Of a stretch of DNA of 35,328 nt, positions 1-8,389 are shown piece after piece; position 1 is the first letter of the stretch; each line of letters opens with the position of its first letter. The position numbers and the translations under genes were made by a program. The notes below the pieces were generated by a model that was given only the letters and a program-made list of their open reading frames with translations, made no database searches and was not told the origin of the DNA. This stretch comes from Bacillus timonensis (lineage in GTDB: Bacteria; Bacillota; Bacilli; Bacillales; Bacillaceae_L). The stretch is taken from assembly GCF_000285535.1 (NCBI RefSeq), contig NZ_HE610986.1:606543-641870 (forward strand). Reading direction: 5' to 3'.

Positions 1-4
1 TTTT

Positions 5-1069
5 TTATTGTTTTTGTTTAGCGTATGAATATCGAAGACCACGATACATTTTAATTAATGGACGGTATCCTTTTCCAACAAGACCGATTTTCTCAACAAC
101 AAGCTCAATGATGAGTAACAGTACAAATAACACAACGATTGAAACCCACACAGTAGCTTGAGAAAATACAATTGCTGCTAGACCAAATAGTGCCGCCATT
201 CCATAAATTAATAAAACTGTTGTTCGATGACTATAACCTAAGCGAAGCAAACAGTGATGTAAATGTGACTTATCTGGTGCAGATAATGGCTGTTTATGAA
301 CAATCCGACGTATGATTGCAAAGAACGTATCTGAAATAGGAACACCAAGAATGATAATCGGAACGATGAATGAAATCATTGTAACGTTCTTAAACCCTAA
401 TAAGGATAGAACCGAAATCATGTATCCTAAAAACAAAGCCCCGGTATCGCCCATGAAAATCTTCGCAGGATGGAAGTTGTATATTAAAAATCCAAGAGTA
501 CTACCAAGTACTAGGAATCCCATTGCTGTAACAAAAGCGTCTCCCATAATAATCGCCATACCTGAAATAGTGATTAATGCGATTGAAGAAACACCAGCAG
601 CAAGCCCATCCAAGCCATCGATTAAATTAATTGCATTTGTTATACCTACAATCCATAAAATCGTAATAGGAATACTCAAATATTCAAAATCCAGGACTCC
701 AAAAAACGGTAAATTGATATAATCAATTTGTACTCCGCCATAAATGACCACGATACCCGCTGCTACCAATTGTCCCAGGAGCTTTAACTTTGCAGAAATC
801 TCAAACATGTCGTCTAAAACTCCTGTAATAACAATAACAAAACTGCCCAAAAGAATCGCAAATGAATATTCGTCTTCTGGACGTAAGACAAGGTATCCGA
901 CAATAAAACTGATATATATCGCTAACCCACCGAGACGCGGCATTACTTTTTGATGAACTTTACGTTGATTTGGTTTGTCAGTTGCCCCAATTTTATAAGC
1001 AAGTTTTTTTACAAACGGTGTAATAATAATTGATGTGATAAAACATAAGATCAAGGTCAAATATAACAT
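5..1069 (-). CDS. tagO: Undecaprenyl-phosphate GlcNAc-1-phosphate transferase (TagO/WecA)
   Basis: Integral membrane enzyme that transfers GlcNAc-1-phosphate from UDP-GlcNAc to undecaprenyl phosphate, the first step for teichoic, teichuronic and related wall polymers. The 354-residue product has about ten hydrophobic segments and the family motifs in order: DKPNQRKVHQ followed by PRLGG, GVLDDMFEISAKLKLLGQ (Asp pair), NLIDGLDGLAAG, GDTGALFLGY and the cytoplasmic His loop HLHHCLLRLGYS. The ATG at 1069 is chosen because GGAGG lies about nine bases upstream; the frame stays open further upstream but has no ribosome site there. It is probably transcribed alone from the minus-strand promoter near 1324-1351, with a long leader. 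Family assignment is firm. TagO rather than a sporulation or ECA-type paralogue is inferred from the tagA neighbour. Confidence 0.95.
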   Translation of the reverse strand: MLYLTLILCFITSIIITPFVKKLAYKIGATDKPNQRKVHQKVMPRLGGLAIYISFIVGYLVLRPEDEYSFAILLGSFVIVITGVLDDMFEISAKLKLLGQLVAAGIVVIYGGVQIDYINLPFFGVLDFEYLSIPITILWIVGITNAINLIDGLDGLAAGVSSIALITISGMAIIMGDAFVTAMGFLVLGSTLGFLIYNFHPAKIFMGDTGALFLGYMISVLSLLGFKNVTMISFIVPIIILGVPISDTFFAIIRRIVHKQPLSAPDKSHLHHCLLRLGYSHRTTVLLIYGMAALFGLAAIVFSQATVWVSIVVLFVLLLIIELVVEKIGLVGKGYRPLIKMYRGLRYSYAKQKQ

Positions 1070-1173
1070 ATAGACCCTCCTCGTTATTAAGATAACCAAT
1101 TCGAGTACGATTACAAACATAACAAATCAAGTTTTATTAGCACTATTTTCAAGATAAAGTATTTTTATCCCTT

Positions 1174-1193
1174 CTAGTTATCTTGATAACTAG
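1174..1193. repeat. Perfect 9-bp inverted repeat in the tagO leader
   Basis: CTAGTTATC and GATAACTAG are separated by two bases, about 105 bases before the tagO start and downstream of its predicted promoter. There is no following T-run on either strand, so it is not an obvious terminator. It could be a protein binding site or an RNA hairpin in the leader. Nothing else is recognisable in the roughly 290-base gap apart from the promoter. Confidence 0.5.
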
Positions 1194-1323
1194 TAAAACA
1201 ACACAAAATATATAGTAACACATTCGTTAATTGACTTAAATAGCAGCACAAACATATTTATTTTTTCAACATTATTATAGACGTAAACAACAAGAAAATA
1301 GTTTCACTTTGTGCCTGCATTTA

Positions 1324-1351
1324 AATATATCATCATTTTACGTTCTGTCAA
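1324..1351 (-). promoter_or_regulatory. SigA-type promoter for tagO
   Basis: Read on the minus strand: TTGACA (1351-1346), a 16-base spacer, then TATATT (1329-1324). The -35 is a perfect match and the -10 matches at five of six bases. It sits just after the glycosyltransferase stop codon and would give a tagO leader of about 250 bases. A second TATAAT lies at 1279-1274 but lacks a good -35. Confidence 0.6.
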
Positions 1352-1362
1352 TGAACAAATTA

Positions 1363-2475
1363 TTACGATAACGCTCTGCTTTTTTCCCTGTCCCCATATA
1401 TCTCCAAGATTTTACTCAATAGGTAGTTTTGGTCATTTTCTTTTGCTAGGATTTCTCCCTTTTTGACAAGCTCCTGACGAAGAGTTTCATTCTCTAGAAC
1501 CTCCATGAGTCCATCATATAACGAACCTGAATCTTTAGGTTTAATGAGGATACCAGCACCGTCAGCTAATAAAAAAGATAATCCACCAACATCGCTCGCT
1601 ACAACAGGAGTATGACAGGACATAGCCTCAAGGGCAACGAGTCCAAAACCTTCATTATAAGATGGCAAGACAAACACATCTGATGCCGCCATCCAATTGG
1701 CTACATCTTTTTGAGACATTGGACCATGAAAAAATACATCGGCAAGGCCATTTTCTGCTACCATTTGTTGAACTTGGTTATAAAACGACTCACTTGCAAC
1801 CCGACCAATTAAATGTAAAGAAGCGTTAGGCTTTACTTCTTTTACTTGTTCAAATGCCTGAATTAATTCTTTAACGCCCTTTGCTTCAATCAGGTTCCCT
1901 ACAAATAAAATCATTTGTTCACCATTTGGCTTGCCTATTATTTTTCTAGCATTTTCTTGGCTCTGTGGCATAAAGACACTTCGATTTACTCCCATACTAA
2001 TAATCGAAAGTTTTGAAGTTCCTACTCCATATTCTTGATGGATCTCTTGATATAGGGTCTGTCCAACAGCAATTACATGGTCTGCTTGGGTAAGGACGAG
2101 CTTTGTCAGATCCCCAGTGATACGATTGATTTTTGCCATTTTATGAATATCCCCACCATGTGCGGTCACAACAAATTTGCTCTTCCAAATTTTCTTATAG
2201 ACAAGACCTAGCACTCCTGACGGAAATACATAATGTGCATGAACCACTTTATATCGATAGCCGACAAAAAGAAGGAAAAATGCTTTTAACATCCACATCA
2301 TATACTTCGTTAGAATCCCTTTTCTTTGGGTGTCAGGGTTTTGGATGGCGACTACATCAACAGTTAACCCCTGTTCTCTAAGAGCCTCTACTTGATTTTT
2401 CACAAAGATTCCAAATGTTGGAGATGACTCGCTTGGATACATATTACTGATAACTAAAACACGTTCCCTTTTCAC
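1363..2475 (-). CDS. Glycosyltransferase family 4 (GT-B fold)
   Basis: Cytoplasmic nucleotide-sugar glycosyltransferase, 370 residues, probably adding a sugar to the lipid-linked wall polymer. The N-terminal acceptor domain starts VLVISNMYPSESSPTFGIFV and includes VVHAHYVFPSG and VTAHGGDIH. The donor half contains the retaining GT4 E-x7-E signature EGFGLVALEAMS followed by PVVASDVGG. The start is GTG at 2475 with AGGAG eight bases upstream. It lies downstream of wecC and tagA on the same strand, but a strong hairpin with a T-run (2517-2540) separates it from tagA, so it is expressed by read-through or from its own weak promoter. Donor and acceptor sugars cannot be read from sequence. Confidence 0.88.
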   Translation of the reverse strand: MKRERVLVISNMYPSESSPTFGIFVKNQVEALREQGLTVDVVAIQNPDTQRKGILTKYMMWMLKAFFLLFVGYRYKVVHAHYVFPSGVLGLVYKKIWKSKFVVTAHGGDIHKMAKINRITGDLTKLVLTQADHVIAVGQTLYQEIHQEYGVGTSKLSIISMGVNRSVFMPQSQENARKIIGKPNGEQMILFVGNLIEAKGVKELIQAFEQVKEVKPNASLHLIGRVASESFYNQVQQMVAENGLADVFFHGPMSQKDVANWMAASDVFVLPSYNEGFGLVALEAMSCHTPVVASDVGGLSFLLADGAGILIKPKDSGSLYDGLMEVLENETLRQELVKKGEILAKENDQNYLLSKILEIYGDREKSRALS

Positions 2476-2516
2476 TGTATGTCTCCTATCATTACTTTTT
2501 AACAGAATGAATTATG

Positions 2517-2540
2517 AAAAAAGGCTGACATAAGTCAGCC
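2517..2540 (-). terminator. Rho-independent terminator after tagA
   Basis: On the minus strand the stem GGCTGAC/GTCAGCC (2540-2534 and 2529-2523) is followed by six T residues (2522-2517). It lies just past the tagA stop and about 40 bases before the glycosyltransferase start, so it may act as an intra-operon attenuator. Confidence 0.75.
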
Positions 2541-2546
2541 ACATAT

Positions 2547-3254
2547 TTAATCACGTAAAGCTTTTACTAAAAAAGCTGGTAGGATAAGCTGTCTTTTCCA
2601 TCTCCATGGTTCTTTTAATAAACGATATAACCACTCTAGTCCAAGAGATTGAAATCCTTTAGGAGCTCGTTTTAAATTACCAGAGATAACATCAAAAGAA
2701 CCGCCGACGCCTTGGAAAATACTTGGGAAAATATCATTCATATTGGCTAATATCCAATTTTCTTGTGCTGGACTTCCCATCGCAACAAATAAGATATCAG
2801 CTTGTGATTGATTAATGGCGTCCTTTACAACTTCCTGATTCTTTTGATAGCCATCCATTGTCCCCACAATTTCAATTCCTGGGTACATGGCTTCTAATTC
2901 ACGTTTCGCCGTTTCAGCGACACCAGGTTTTGCACCGTATAAAAAGACCTTTTTATGATGATCCCTTGCAGCTTCACATAGCTTAAGCATCATATCAATT
3001 CCAGTAATTCGATTTCGAATTGAACCTTTTTTCAACTTAGAAGCAAGAATAACTCCAATTCCATCTGGAATTTGATAAGTTGCAGAATTTAATAACCGAT
3101 GCAAATCAGGATCCTCTTGCGCCTTCATAATTTTTTCTGGGTTAATAGCCACGATTAATGACTTTCTTTTTTGGTCAATGTCTTCAAGGATTTTGGTAAT
3201 TAACCCTTCATATGAATCCACGCAAACATCAACACCTAATATTTTTTCCTTCAT
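2547..3254 (-). CDS. tagA: UDP-ManNAc:GlcNAc-PP-undecaprenol ManNAc transferase (TagA/WecG, GT26)
   Basis: Membrane-associated GT26 enzyme that adds ManNAc to lipid-linked GlcNAc, giving the GlcNAc-ManNAc linkage disaccharide. The 235-residue protein shows the WecG/TagA/CpsF pattern: INPEKIMKAQ, TYQIPDGIGV with the conserved Asp, RITGIDMM, FLYGAKPGVAE, ILFVAMGSPAQENW, GVGGSFDVISG and a basic C-terminal tail (GLEWLYRLLKEPWRWKRQ) typical of membrane association. ATG at 3254 is preferred over the TTG two codons upstream because AGGTG is eight bases from the ATG but abuts the TTG. It starts 23 bases after wecC, so the two are co-transcribed. ManNAc would come from the 2-epimerase encoded at 25221-26366. 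Confidence 0.93.
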   Translation of the reverse strand: MKEKILGVDVCVDSYEGLITKILEDIDQKRKSLIVAINPEKIMKAQEDPDLHRLLNSATYQIPDGIGVILASKLKKGSIRNRITGIDMMLKLCEAARDHHKKVFLYGAKPGVAETAKRELEAMYPGIEIVGTMDGYQKNQEVVKDAINQSQADILFVAMGSPAQENWILANMNDIFPSIFQGVGGSFDVISGNLKRAPKGFQSLGLEWLYRLLKEPWRWKRQLILPAFLVKALRD

Positions 3255-3277
3255 GTTCAAATCACCTATTATGACGT

Positions 3278-4549
3278 TTAGTTTTTGGAATCCCCAAGTG
3301 CAAACACGTCAAATCCATTTTTCTTCCATAGTGTACGATCAATACAATTTTTTGTATCAAGAATAATCTTTGTTCTTAATTTTTCAGCAACAACCTCTGG
3401 TTGAAGTTCCCTAAAAGCTTGATGGTCAGTTAACACTAATAAAAGATCAGCGTTCTCAACTGCTTCATCCAATAATTGTGTCTGACGTTCTAGTTTATTT
3501 TCTTTTATATGTGGATCGTAAGCTGTGTAATCAATTCCTAACTCTTCAAGATGGTGAATGACTTCAAGAGATGGACTTTCTCTCATATCATCTATATTGC
3601 CTTTGAATGCAAGCCCTAGTACTGCAACTCGTGGGTGTTGAATACCTGCATTACTTAGAATTTCCTTTGCTTTATTTGCTGTAAAGGCTGGCATGCTATC
3701 ATTCGTCTTTCTAGAAAGATTCACTATGTTTGCTAGTTCTGGCTGAAGTTCCACTAAGAACCATGGATCCACTGCGATACAATGTCCTCCTACCCCAGGG
3801 CCAGGTGTATGAATATTAACGCGTGGGTGATGATTTGCAAGGCTAATAGCCTCCCAAACATTTACTCCAATTTTATCGCTAATTTTTGCTAACTCGTTTG
3901 CAAATGCAATATTTACATCGCGGTACGTATTCTCGATAACTTTAACCATTTCAGCAGTTGTAGCATCTGTAAGATGAATTGTTCCTTTTACAAAGGTTTC
4001 ATACAATTCCTTTGTTAATTGTGAAGACTTTTCATTAACTCCGCCCACAATTCGATCATTATTGACTAATTCAGTAAAAACTCTTCCTGGAATAACACGT
4101 TCAGGTGAATGTGCTACATAAAGCTCGGTACCAATTTCTAGACTTGATTCCTTTAGAATTGGAAGCATTACATCTTCAACAGTCCTAGGTGGTACTGTTG
4201 ATTCTAATATCACAAGATTATCCTTTTTTAAAAAAGGCGTAATGGATTTTGTAGCTTCCCGTACGTAATCCATGTTTGCTGTTTTATCCGAATTGATTGG
4301 AGAAGGAACTGCAATGATGTAAACATCAGCTTCAACGGGAGTTGTAGATGCATGAAAATGACCACTATCTACTGCTTTATCTAGCCTTTCTTGTAACCCA
4401 GGCTCCTCTATATGCAATTTTTTATCATTAATCATGTTTACTGCTTTCTCATTTATATCTACCCCATGGACCTTATAACCATGGTTGGCAAACATTACTG
4501 CAGTTGGAAGACCAATATAGCCAAGCCCAACAACACAAATCTTTTCCAT
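3278..4549 (-). CDS. wecC: UDP-N-acetyl-D-mannosamine dehydrogenase (WecC type)
   Basis: NAD-dependent oxidation of UDP-ManNAc to UDP-ManNAcA, the acidic sugar of ECA-like and teichuronic-type polymers. The 423-residue product has an N-terminal Rossmann motif (ICVVGLGYIGLP), VPSPIN, a central NTYRDVNIAFANELA segment, the catalytic Cys257 in GPGVGGHCIAVDPWF, and a C-terminal UDP-binding domain (AFKGNIDDMRESPSLEVI). The GGHCIAVDP wording matches WecC better than UDP-glucose dehydrogenases, but substrate remains an inference. ATG at 4549 has AAAGGAG eight to nine bases upstream; an upstream in-frame start lacks this. It heads the wecC-tagA unit. Confidence 0.88.
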   Translation of the reverse strand: MEKICVVGLGYIGLPTAVMFANHGYKVHGVDINEKAVNMINDKKLHIEEPGLQERLDKAVDSGHFHASTTPVEADVYIIAVPSPINSDKTANMDYVREATKSITPFLKKDNLVILESTVPPRTVEDVMLPILKESSLEIGTELYVAHSPERVIPGRVFTELVNNDRIVGGVNEKSSQLTKELYETFVKGTIHLTDATTAEMVKVIENTYRDVNIAFANELAKISDKIGVNVWEAISLANHHPRVNIHTPGPGVGGHCIAVDPWFLVELQPELANIVNLSRKTNDSMPAFTANKAKEILSNAGIQHPRVAVLGLAFKGNIDDMRESPSLEVIHHLEELGIDYTAYDPHIKENKLERQTQLLDEAVENADLLLVLTDHQAFRELQPEVVAEKLRTKIILDTKNCIDRTLWKKNGFDVFALGDSKN

Positions 4550-4606
4550 GTTAAAAATCTCCTTTTGATATGGCTCATTTATAGTTTTCATTTAAACCTA
4601 ACAGAT

Positions 4607-4635
4607 ATTATAACAAAAAAAATATTTTCTGCTAA
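4607..4635 (-). promoter_or_regulatory. Probable promoter for wecC-tagA
   Basis: Minus strand: TTAGCA (4635-4630), a 17-base spacer, TATAAT (4612-4607), about 58 bases before the wecC start. It lies in the 350-base divergent gap between wecC and the SpoIID-like gene. The rest of that gap is AT-rich and shows no further gene. Confidence 0.55.
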
Positions 4636-4837
4636 ATTATTGCTGAAATTTAATACAAATGTCATCCTTTGGTATATTATCGAACTTTTTAGTTTATTCA
4701 AACCAATATATTGTGTGTGATGTTATTTTATCCTCTACGCTAAGCTTCATGCAGTCTTATTCCTACTTAAAAATAAAAATTCTATTCAAATTACCCTGCT
4801 AATCTTGAATTTACCATACTATCAGACTATCAAACTA

Positions 4838-4866
4838 TTGTAGAAATAAGTAGTTTTTTGTATGAT
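4838..4866 (+). promoter_or_regulatory. Possible promoter for the SpoIID/CWB2 gene
   Basis: TTGTAG (4838-4843), a 17-base spacer, TATGAT (4861-4866), 33 bases before the TTG start. An alternative is TTGAAT (4805-4810), 17 bases, TATCAA (4828-4833). Both are partial matches. Confidence 0.35.
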
Positions 4867-4886
4867 TATGGAATAATAAATAGTTT

Positions 4887-4893
4887 AGGAGGT
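4887..4893 (+). promoter_or_regulatory. Ribosome binding site selecting the TTG start at 4900
   Basis: AGGAGGT is six bases from TTG-AAG-AAA, the first codons of a clean signal peptide. An ATG 14 codons upstream has no such site and would add residues before the signal peptide. Confidence 0.8.
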
Positions 4894-4899
4894 AGAATA

Positions 4900-7170
4900 T
4901 TGAAGAAATTTCTGGTTGTCCCCTTGTTATCTGCTTCTCTCCTTGTTTCGAGTTTGGGAACCACAACTCCAAACGCCGTACATGCAGCAAGTGACAAACA
5001 AGTAACTGTAAAACTCAATAACTACTTAAAAAATGAAAAAAAGGTAGAAGTAAATGTTTCTTCTACATACCAACTTTCAAACAATGATAATATCACATTA
5101 TCACCTGGACAGGATTATTTTGTTCGTCAAGAAAATTCTTCGTTAAACCTTTACAAAGGAAGTTCAAAGGTAGTTAGTGGAGTAAAAGAATTTTCACTTA
5201 CACCTGCTGTTTACCAATCCAAAACATTGTCCGGACAAACTCGTTATGACACTAGCACAGCCATTGCAAATGAAGGCTGGAGTAGTAGTGAAGTAGTTGT
5301 CCTCGGTAGAGGCGACCTACCACTTGATGCTTTAACAGGTAGTGTTCTTGCAAAGAAATTCAACGCACCACTTTTATTATCTAGATCTGAAGAATTACCT
5401 GATAGTGTTTTAAACCAAATTAAAAAGTTGAATGTCAAAACAATATATATCCTTGGTGGAACTGGTGCGATTTCACAAGATGTTGAGAACAAACTTACAC
5501 ACGAAGGAATAACCGTTATACGTGTAACTGGTGATACACGGTACGCTACTTCTGTTGAAATAGCGGGCAACATTTCTGGTTTTTCTCAAGTATTTATCAC
5601 AAGTGGAGATGAAAATTCTCCGGATGCACTTTCCATTGCATCTTATGCTGCTAAGAACCAAATTCCAATTCTTTTAACAAAATCAAATGCGTTGGATAAA
5701 AATGTTAAGCAGTTCCTGGTTAACAATAAAATTTCAAAAGTCTTTGTAATTGGTGGAGACATGGCGGTTTCTGACAATGTAATAAAAGAAATCAAAAACA
5801 CCGGAATCTCCAATGTCGAACGCGTAAAAGGTACTGACCGATATGCAACTAGTATTGCCATCGCAGAAAAATTTAATTTTAATAAAAATAACATCCTCTT
5901 TGCGCAAGGACAAGTCTTTATCGATGCTTTACCAGGCGCTGTGTTAGCAGCACAAAAAAATGCTCCAGTTCTTTTAACTCGTAGGGATTCACTTCCAGCT
6001 TCCACTAAAAGCTGGTTAAAAACAATCGGTGTTCCGTTTGTTTACTACTTAGGCGGTAATGGAGCCATTAGTAATAGCGCACGAAATGATATAAAAGAAG
6101 CATTTATGGGAGATACCACTGATTCTTATATTTCCCTAAATAACCGCCCATATTTTGGGGATATGAAGTTTACAATTGAAAATGGAAATATTAGACCTTA
6201 TAATACATTGCCATTTGAATTGTATCTTAAAGGTGTAGTTCCTTCAGAGATGCCTGCAAGCTGGCATGTTGAAGCACTTAAAGCTCAAGCTGTTGCAGCT
6301 AGAACCTATGCACTTTCTCGCATTAACTCATTAGATGATACAGTTTCATCACATGTGTATGGGGGATATATTTGGAAGGACAATCCTAGCGCCTATGTCA
6401 ATTCAAATAAAGCAGTTGAAGAAACAGCAGGGCAAGTTTTGAGTTATAATGATAAATTAATTTCTGCAGTTTATTCATCAAGTAACGGGGGCCATACTGA
6501 ATCCAATTCTAATTATTGGGGAACAGCTCAAGTCCCATATTTACAAGCTAATAAAGACGACTTTGATCCTAAAATTCAATGGTCGATTGAGTTCGCCAAA
6601 GACCAAATTAATACGTCAAATCTTGATTTGAAAAACCCTGATAAATGGTGGAATTCAACCTCGGACATAAAAACTTGGAAAAAGGTTTATGGATCAACTG
6701 TATCAACATACAGTAACAAAGAAACGTTAGATTATATTAAGAAATACATTAATGATTATTATTATGGTAATACAGATATCAAAATTGTAAGTATTTCTAA
6801 TGTTTTATTTGCTGACAAAGATAAAAACTCAAGCGGCAAAATGACAAAAGGGACAATCGTTGTTGACTTCTTTGTCAAAGATAAAAACGGCACTTATCGT
6901 ATGAATGAAAAAACAAATGAAATTCGCAAGTATACAATGACAGCCGACCTCAGCATCAGCCGGTTCCGTTCAATGTTTGGAGCAACGACATTTAAGAGCT
7001 ATCACACAAATGGTGTAACTAATAGCAATGGAAAAATTATAATTAATGGTCTAGGCTATGGTCACGGTGTTGGTATGAGCCAATATGGTGCACAAGGAAG
7101 AGCCAAAGCTGGCCATTCGTACAAGCAAATTCTAAAATTCTATTACCCTGGTGCAGAGCTTGGAAAGTAA
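4900..7170 (+). CDS. Secreted SpoIID/LytB-family protein with three CWB2 repeats
   Basis: Exported, wall-bound protein of 756 residues, related to LytB (amidase enhancer) and SpoIID (lytic transglycosylase). Residues 1-30 are a signal peptide ending near AVHA. Residues 30-105 are a beta-rich segment. About 111-400 hold three CWB2 repeats (TRYDTST, GDTRYATS and GTDRYATS starts, each with an LGG/IGG motif). The SpoIID domain follows (VVPSEMPASWHVEALKAQAV, VAARTYALSR, VYSSSNGGHTESN) and ends with GYGHGVGMSQYGAQG near the C-terminus. The conserved Glu of VPSEMP is present. Its CWB2 copies are of the RGDLPLDALTG subtype, shared with the GH18 protein and second subtilase. It probably acts with the nearby amidase. 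Enzyme activity versus activator role cannot be decided. Confidence 0.9.
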   Translation: MKKFLVVPLLSASLLVSSLGTTTPNAVHAASDKQVTVKLNNYLKNEKKVEVNVSSTYQLSNNDNITLSPGQDYFVRQENSSLNLYKGSSKVVSGVKEFSLTPAVYQSKTLSGQTRYDTSTAIANEGWSSSEVVVLGRGDLPLDALTGSVLAKKFNAPLLLSRSEELPDSVLNQIKKLNVKTIYILGGTGAISQDVENKLTHEGITVIRVTGDTRYATSVEIAGNISGFSQVFITSGDENSPDALSIASYAAKNQIPILLTKSNALDKNVKQFLVNNKISKVFVIGGDMAVSDNVIKEIKNTGISNVERVKGTDRYATSIAIAEKFNFNKNNILFAQGQVFIDALPGAVLAAQKNAPVLLTRRDSLPASTKSWLKTIGVPFVYYLGGNGAISNSARNDIKEAFMGDTTDSYISLNNRPYFGDMKFTIENGNIRPYNTLPFELYLKGVVPSEMPASWHVEALKAQAVAARTYALSRINSLDDTVSSHVYGGYIWKDNPSAYVNSNKAVEETAGQVLSYNDKLISAVYSSSNGGHTESNSNYWGTAQVPYLQANKDDFDPKIQWSIEFAKDQINTSNLDLKNPDKWWNSTSDIKTWKKVYGSTVSTYSNKETLDYIKKYINDYYYGNTDIKIVSISNVLFADKDKNSSGKMTKGTIVVDFFVKDKNGTYRMNEKTNEIRKYTMTADLSISRFRSMFGATTFKSYHTNGVTNSNGKIIINGLGYGHGVGMSQYGAQGRAKAGHSYKQILKFYYPGAELGK

Positions 7171-7193
7171 ATAGTAAGTTTAATTTAAGAAAG

Positions 7194-7240
7194 CCCCCTA
7201 ATAGTGGATTAATCTCCATTATTAGGGGGTATTTTATTTC
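7194..7240 (+). terminator. Rho-independent terminator after the SpoIID/CWB2 gene
   Basis: CCCCCTAATA...TATTAGGGGG stem (7194-7229) with one internal mismatch, followed by a T-rich tail. It lies 24 bases after the stop. Confidence 0.8.
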
Positions 7241-7256
7241 ACTTTTCGTTATTTCA

Positions 7257-7285
7257 ATGACAAACAAATTTTGTTTAGTTATAAT
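7257..7285 (+). promoter_or_regulatory. Strong SigA-type promoter with a palindrome in the spacer
   Basis: ATGACA (7257-7262), a 17-base spacer, TATAAT (7280-7285), upstream of the CWB2 gene at 7376. The spacer holds a perfect inverted repeat, AAACAAA-T-TTTGTTT (7262-7276), which could be an operator. Confidence 0.65.
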
Positions 7286-7375
7286 ATTCTAGCAATTGTG
7301 TTTTTTATCCATATATAGACAGCTTTAGACCTAGAAAACTTTACAATTGTCACACCATAATCAAAGGGGAAAATT

Positions 7376-8389
7376 ATGAAAAGACTAGAAATTTGTTTAT
7401 TATTTGTACTGTTTCTTGCATTATTTGTCTTCTCATCTAATTCTGTGGGAGCGGAAACACCTAAAAGAGTATACGGAAGCGATCGGATAGAAACCTCTAT
7501 TAAAATTTCTCAAGAGGGATGGAAACAGGCTGATACTGTATTTTTATCAACCTCATCTAACTTTCCTGATGCTTTAGCAGGCGCTCCATTGGCATATAAA
7601 TACGATGCTCCAATCCTATTATCGTTAAAGGACAATATTAGAGAAGATATCAAAAAAGAAGTTATTAGGTTAGGGGCAAAAAGGGTTATTTTACTTGGAG
7701 GAAAGGCCGTTTTATCGGACACTTTAAAAAATAACTTAGAAAATCTTGGCCTTGAAGTAAGAAGAATTGGTGGAGCAAATAGATATGAGACAGCAACGTT
7801 AATCGCAAAAGAACTTGGAAGTGAATCCAAGCTCGCTTATTTGGTATACGGTGGAAACTTCCCCGATGCATTGGCATTGTCACCTCGTGCTGCATCTAGT
7901 GGAACACCCATTCTTTTAACCCAAACTAATACCTTGCCTAATACAACGAAAAAGTTTTTAAAGGAGAACGAAATTCAATCTTTAACAATAATCGGTGGTA
8001 ATGGGGTTATTTCAAATAAAATAGAAACAGAACTTAATAATGTGATAAAAATCAACACGGCCCGATTAGATGGAGAGGATAGATACGAAACGGCACAAAA
8101 AATTGTTCGTTATGGTTTTTGCGAGCAGGAAAAAGGTATAGTTGCAAGGGGTGATCACTTTGCGGATGCCTTAACAGGTGGTGTTTTTGCAGCAAAGACC
8201 AATGCTGTAATGTTTTTAGTTAAGCCAAACGCAATGCCTGAATCCTCACTTTCATCAATGAAAGTTACTTGCCAGAACGTAAAAAACTTTACTGTATTGG
8301 GTGGCAAAAATGCAATTAGTGACCTTGTTGTAAATACAATAGATGCAACATACCTTTCCTCAACGGAATCGCTTAAAGAACTAATTTGA
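7376..8389 (+). CDS. Secreted CWB2-repeat protein, ends at an in-frame TGA
   Basis: Exported protein of 337 residues with a signal peptide (to about residue 26, VGA|E) and three CWB2 repeats filling the rest: SDRIETSIKIS with FPDALAGAPLAY; ANRYETATLIA with FPDALALSP; EDRYETAQKIV with FADALTGG, each with a LGG/IGG motif. It needs a partner domain, and the frame continues for 133 more codons after the TGA at 8387-8389, so this is probably the front part of a 470-residue protein (see 8390-8791). The ATG at 7376 has AAAGGGG a suitable distance upstream. CWB2 identity is certain. Without the tail the protein would be only a wall-binding module. Confidence 0.85.
   Translation: MKRLEICLLFVLFLALFVFSSNSVGAETPKRVYGSDRIETSIKISQEGWKQADTVFLSTSSNFPDALAGAPLAYKYDAPILLSLKDNIREDIKKEVIRLGAKRVILLGGKAVLSDTLKNNLENLGLEVRRIGGANRYETATLIAKELGSESKLAYLVYGGNFPDALALSPRAASSGTPILLTQTNTLPNTTKKFLKENEIQSLTIIGGNGVISNKIETELNNVIKINTARLDGEDRYETAQKIVRYGFCEQEKGIVARGDHFADALTGGVFAAKTNAVMFLVKPNAMPESSLSSMKVTCQNVKNFTVLGGKNAISDLVVNTIDATYLSSTESLKELI

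Noticed and set aside
312-722. Open reading frames opposite tagO and other genes (for example 312-722 plus, 5643-6005 minus, 20978-21457 minus)
   Set aside because: They are antisense to well-supported genes, have no ribosome sites and encode low-complexity, unrecognisable peptides.
5300-5340. RGD tripeptide in the first CWB2 repeat of several proteins (for example GRGDLP), an integrin-binding motif
   Set aside because: It is part of the conserved CWB2 strand and also appears as ARGDEF or ARGDHF in other copies; there is no host context to support integrin binding.
5240-6105. CRISPR-like or recent tandem DNA repeats in the CWB2-coding regions
   Set aside because: The repetition is at protein level only; DNA copies are well diverged and have no regular short repeat-spacer pattern.
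8387-8389. Selenocysteine at the in-frame TGA
   Set aside because: No redox-type motif surrounds the codon and no SECIS-like hairpin is evident just downstream; CWB2 proteins are not known selenoproteins.
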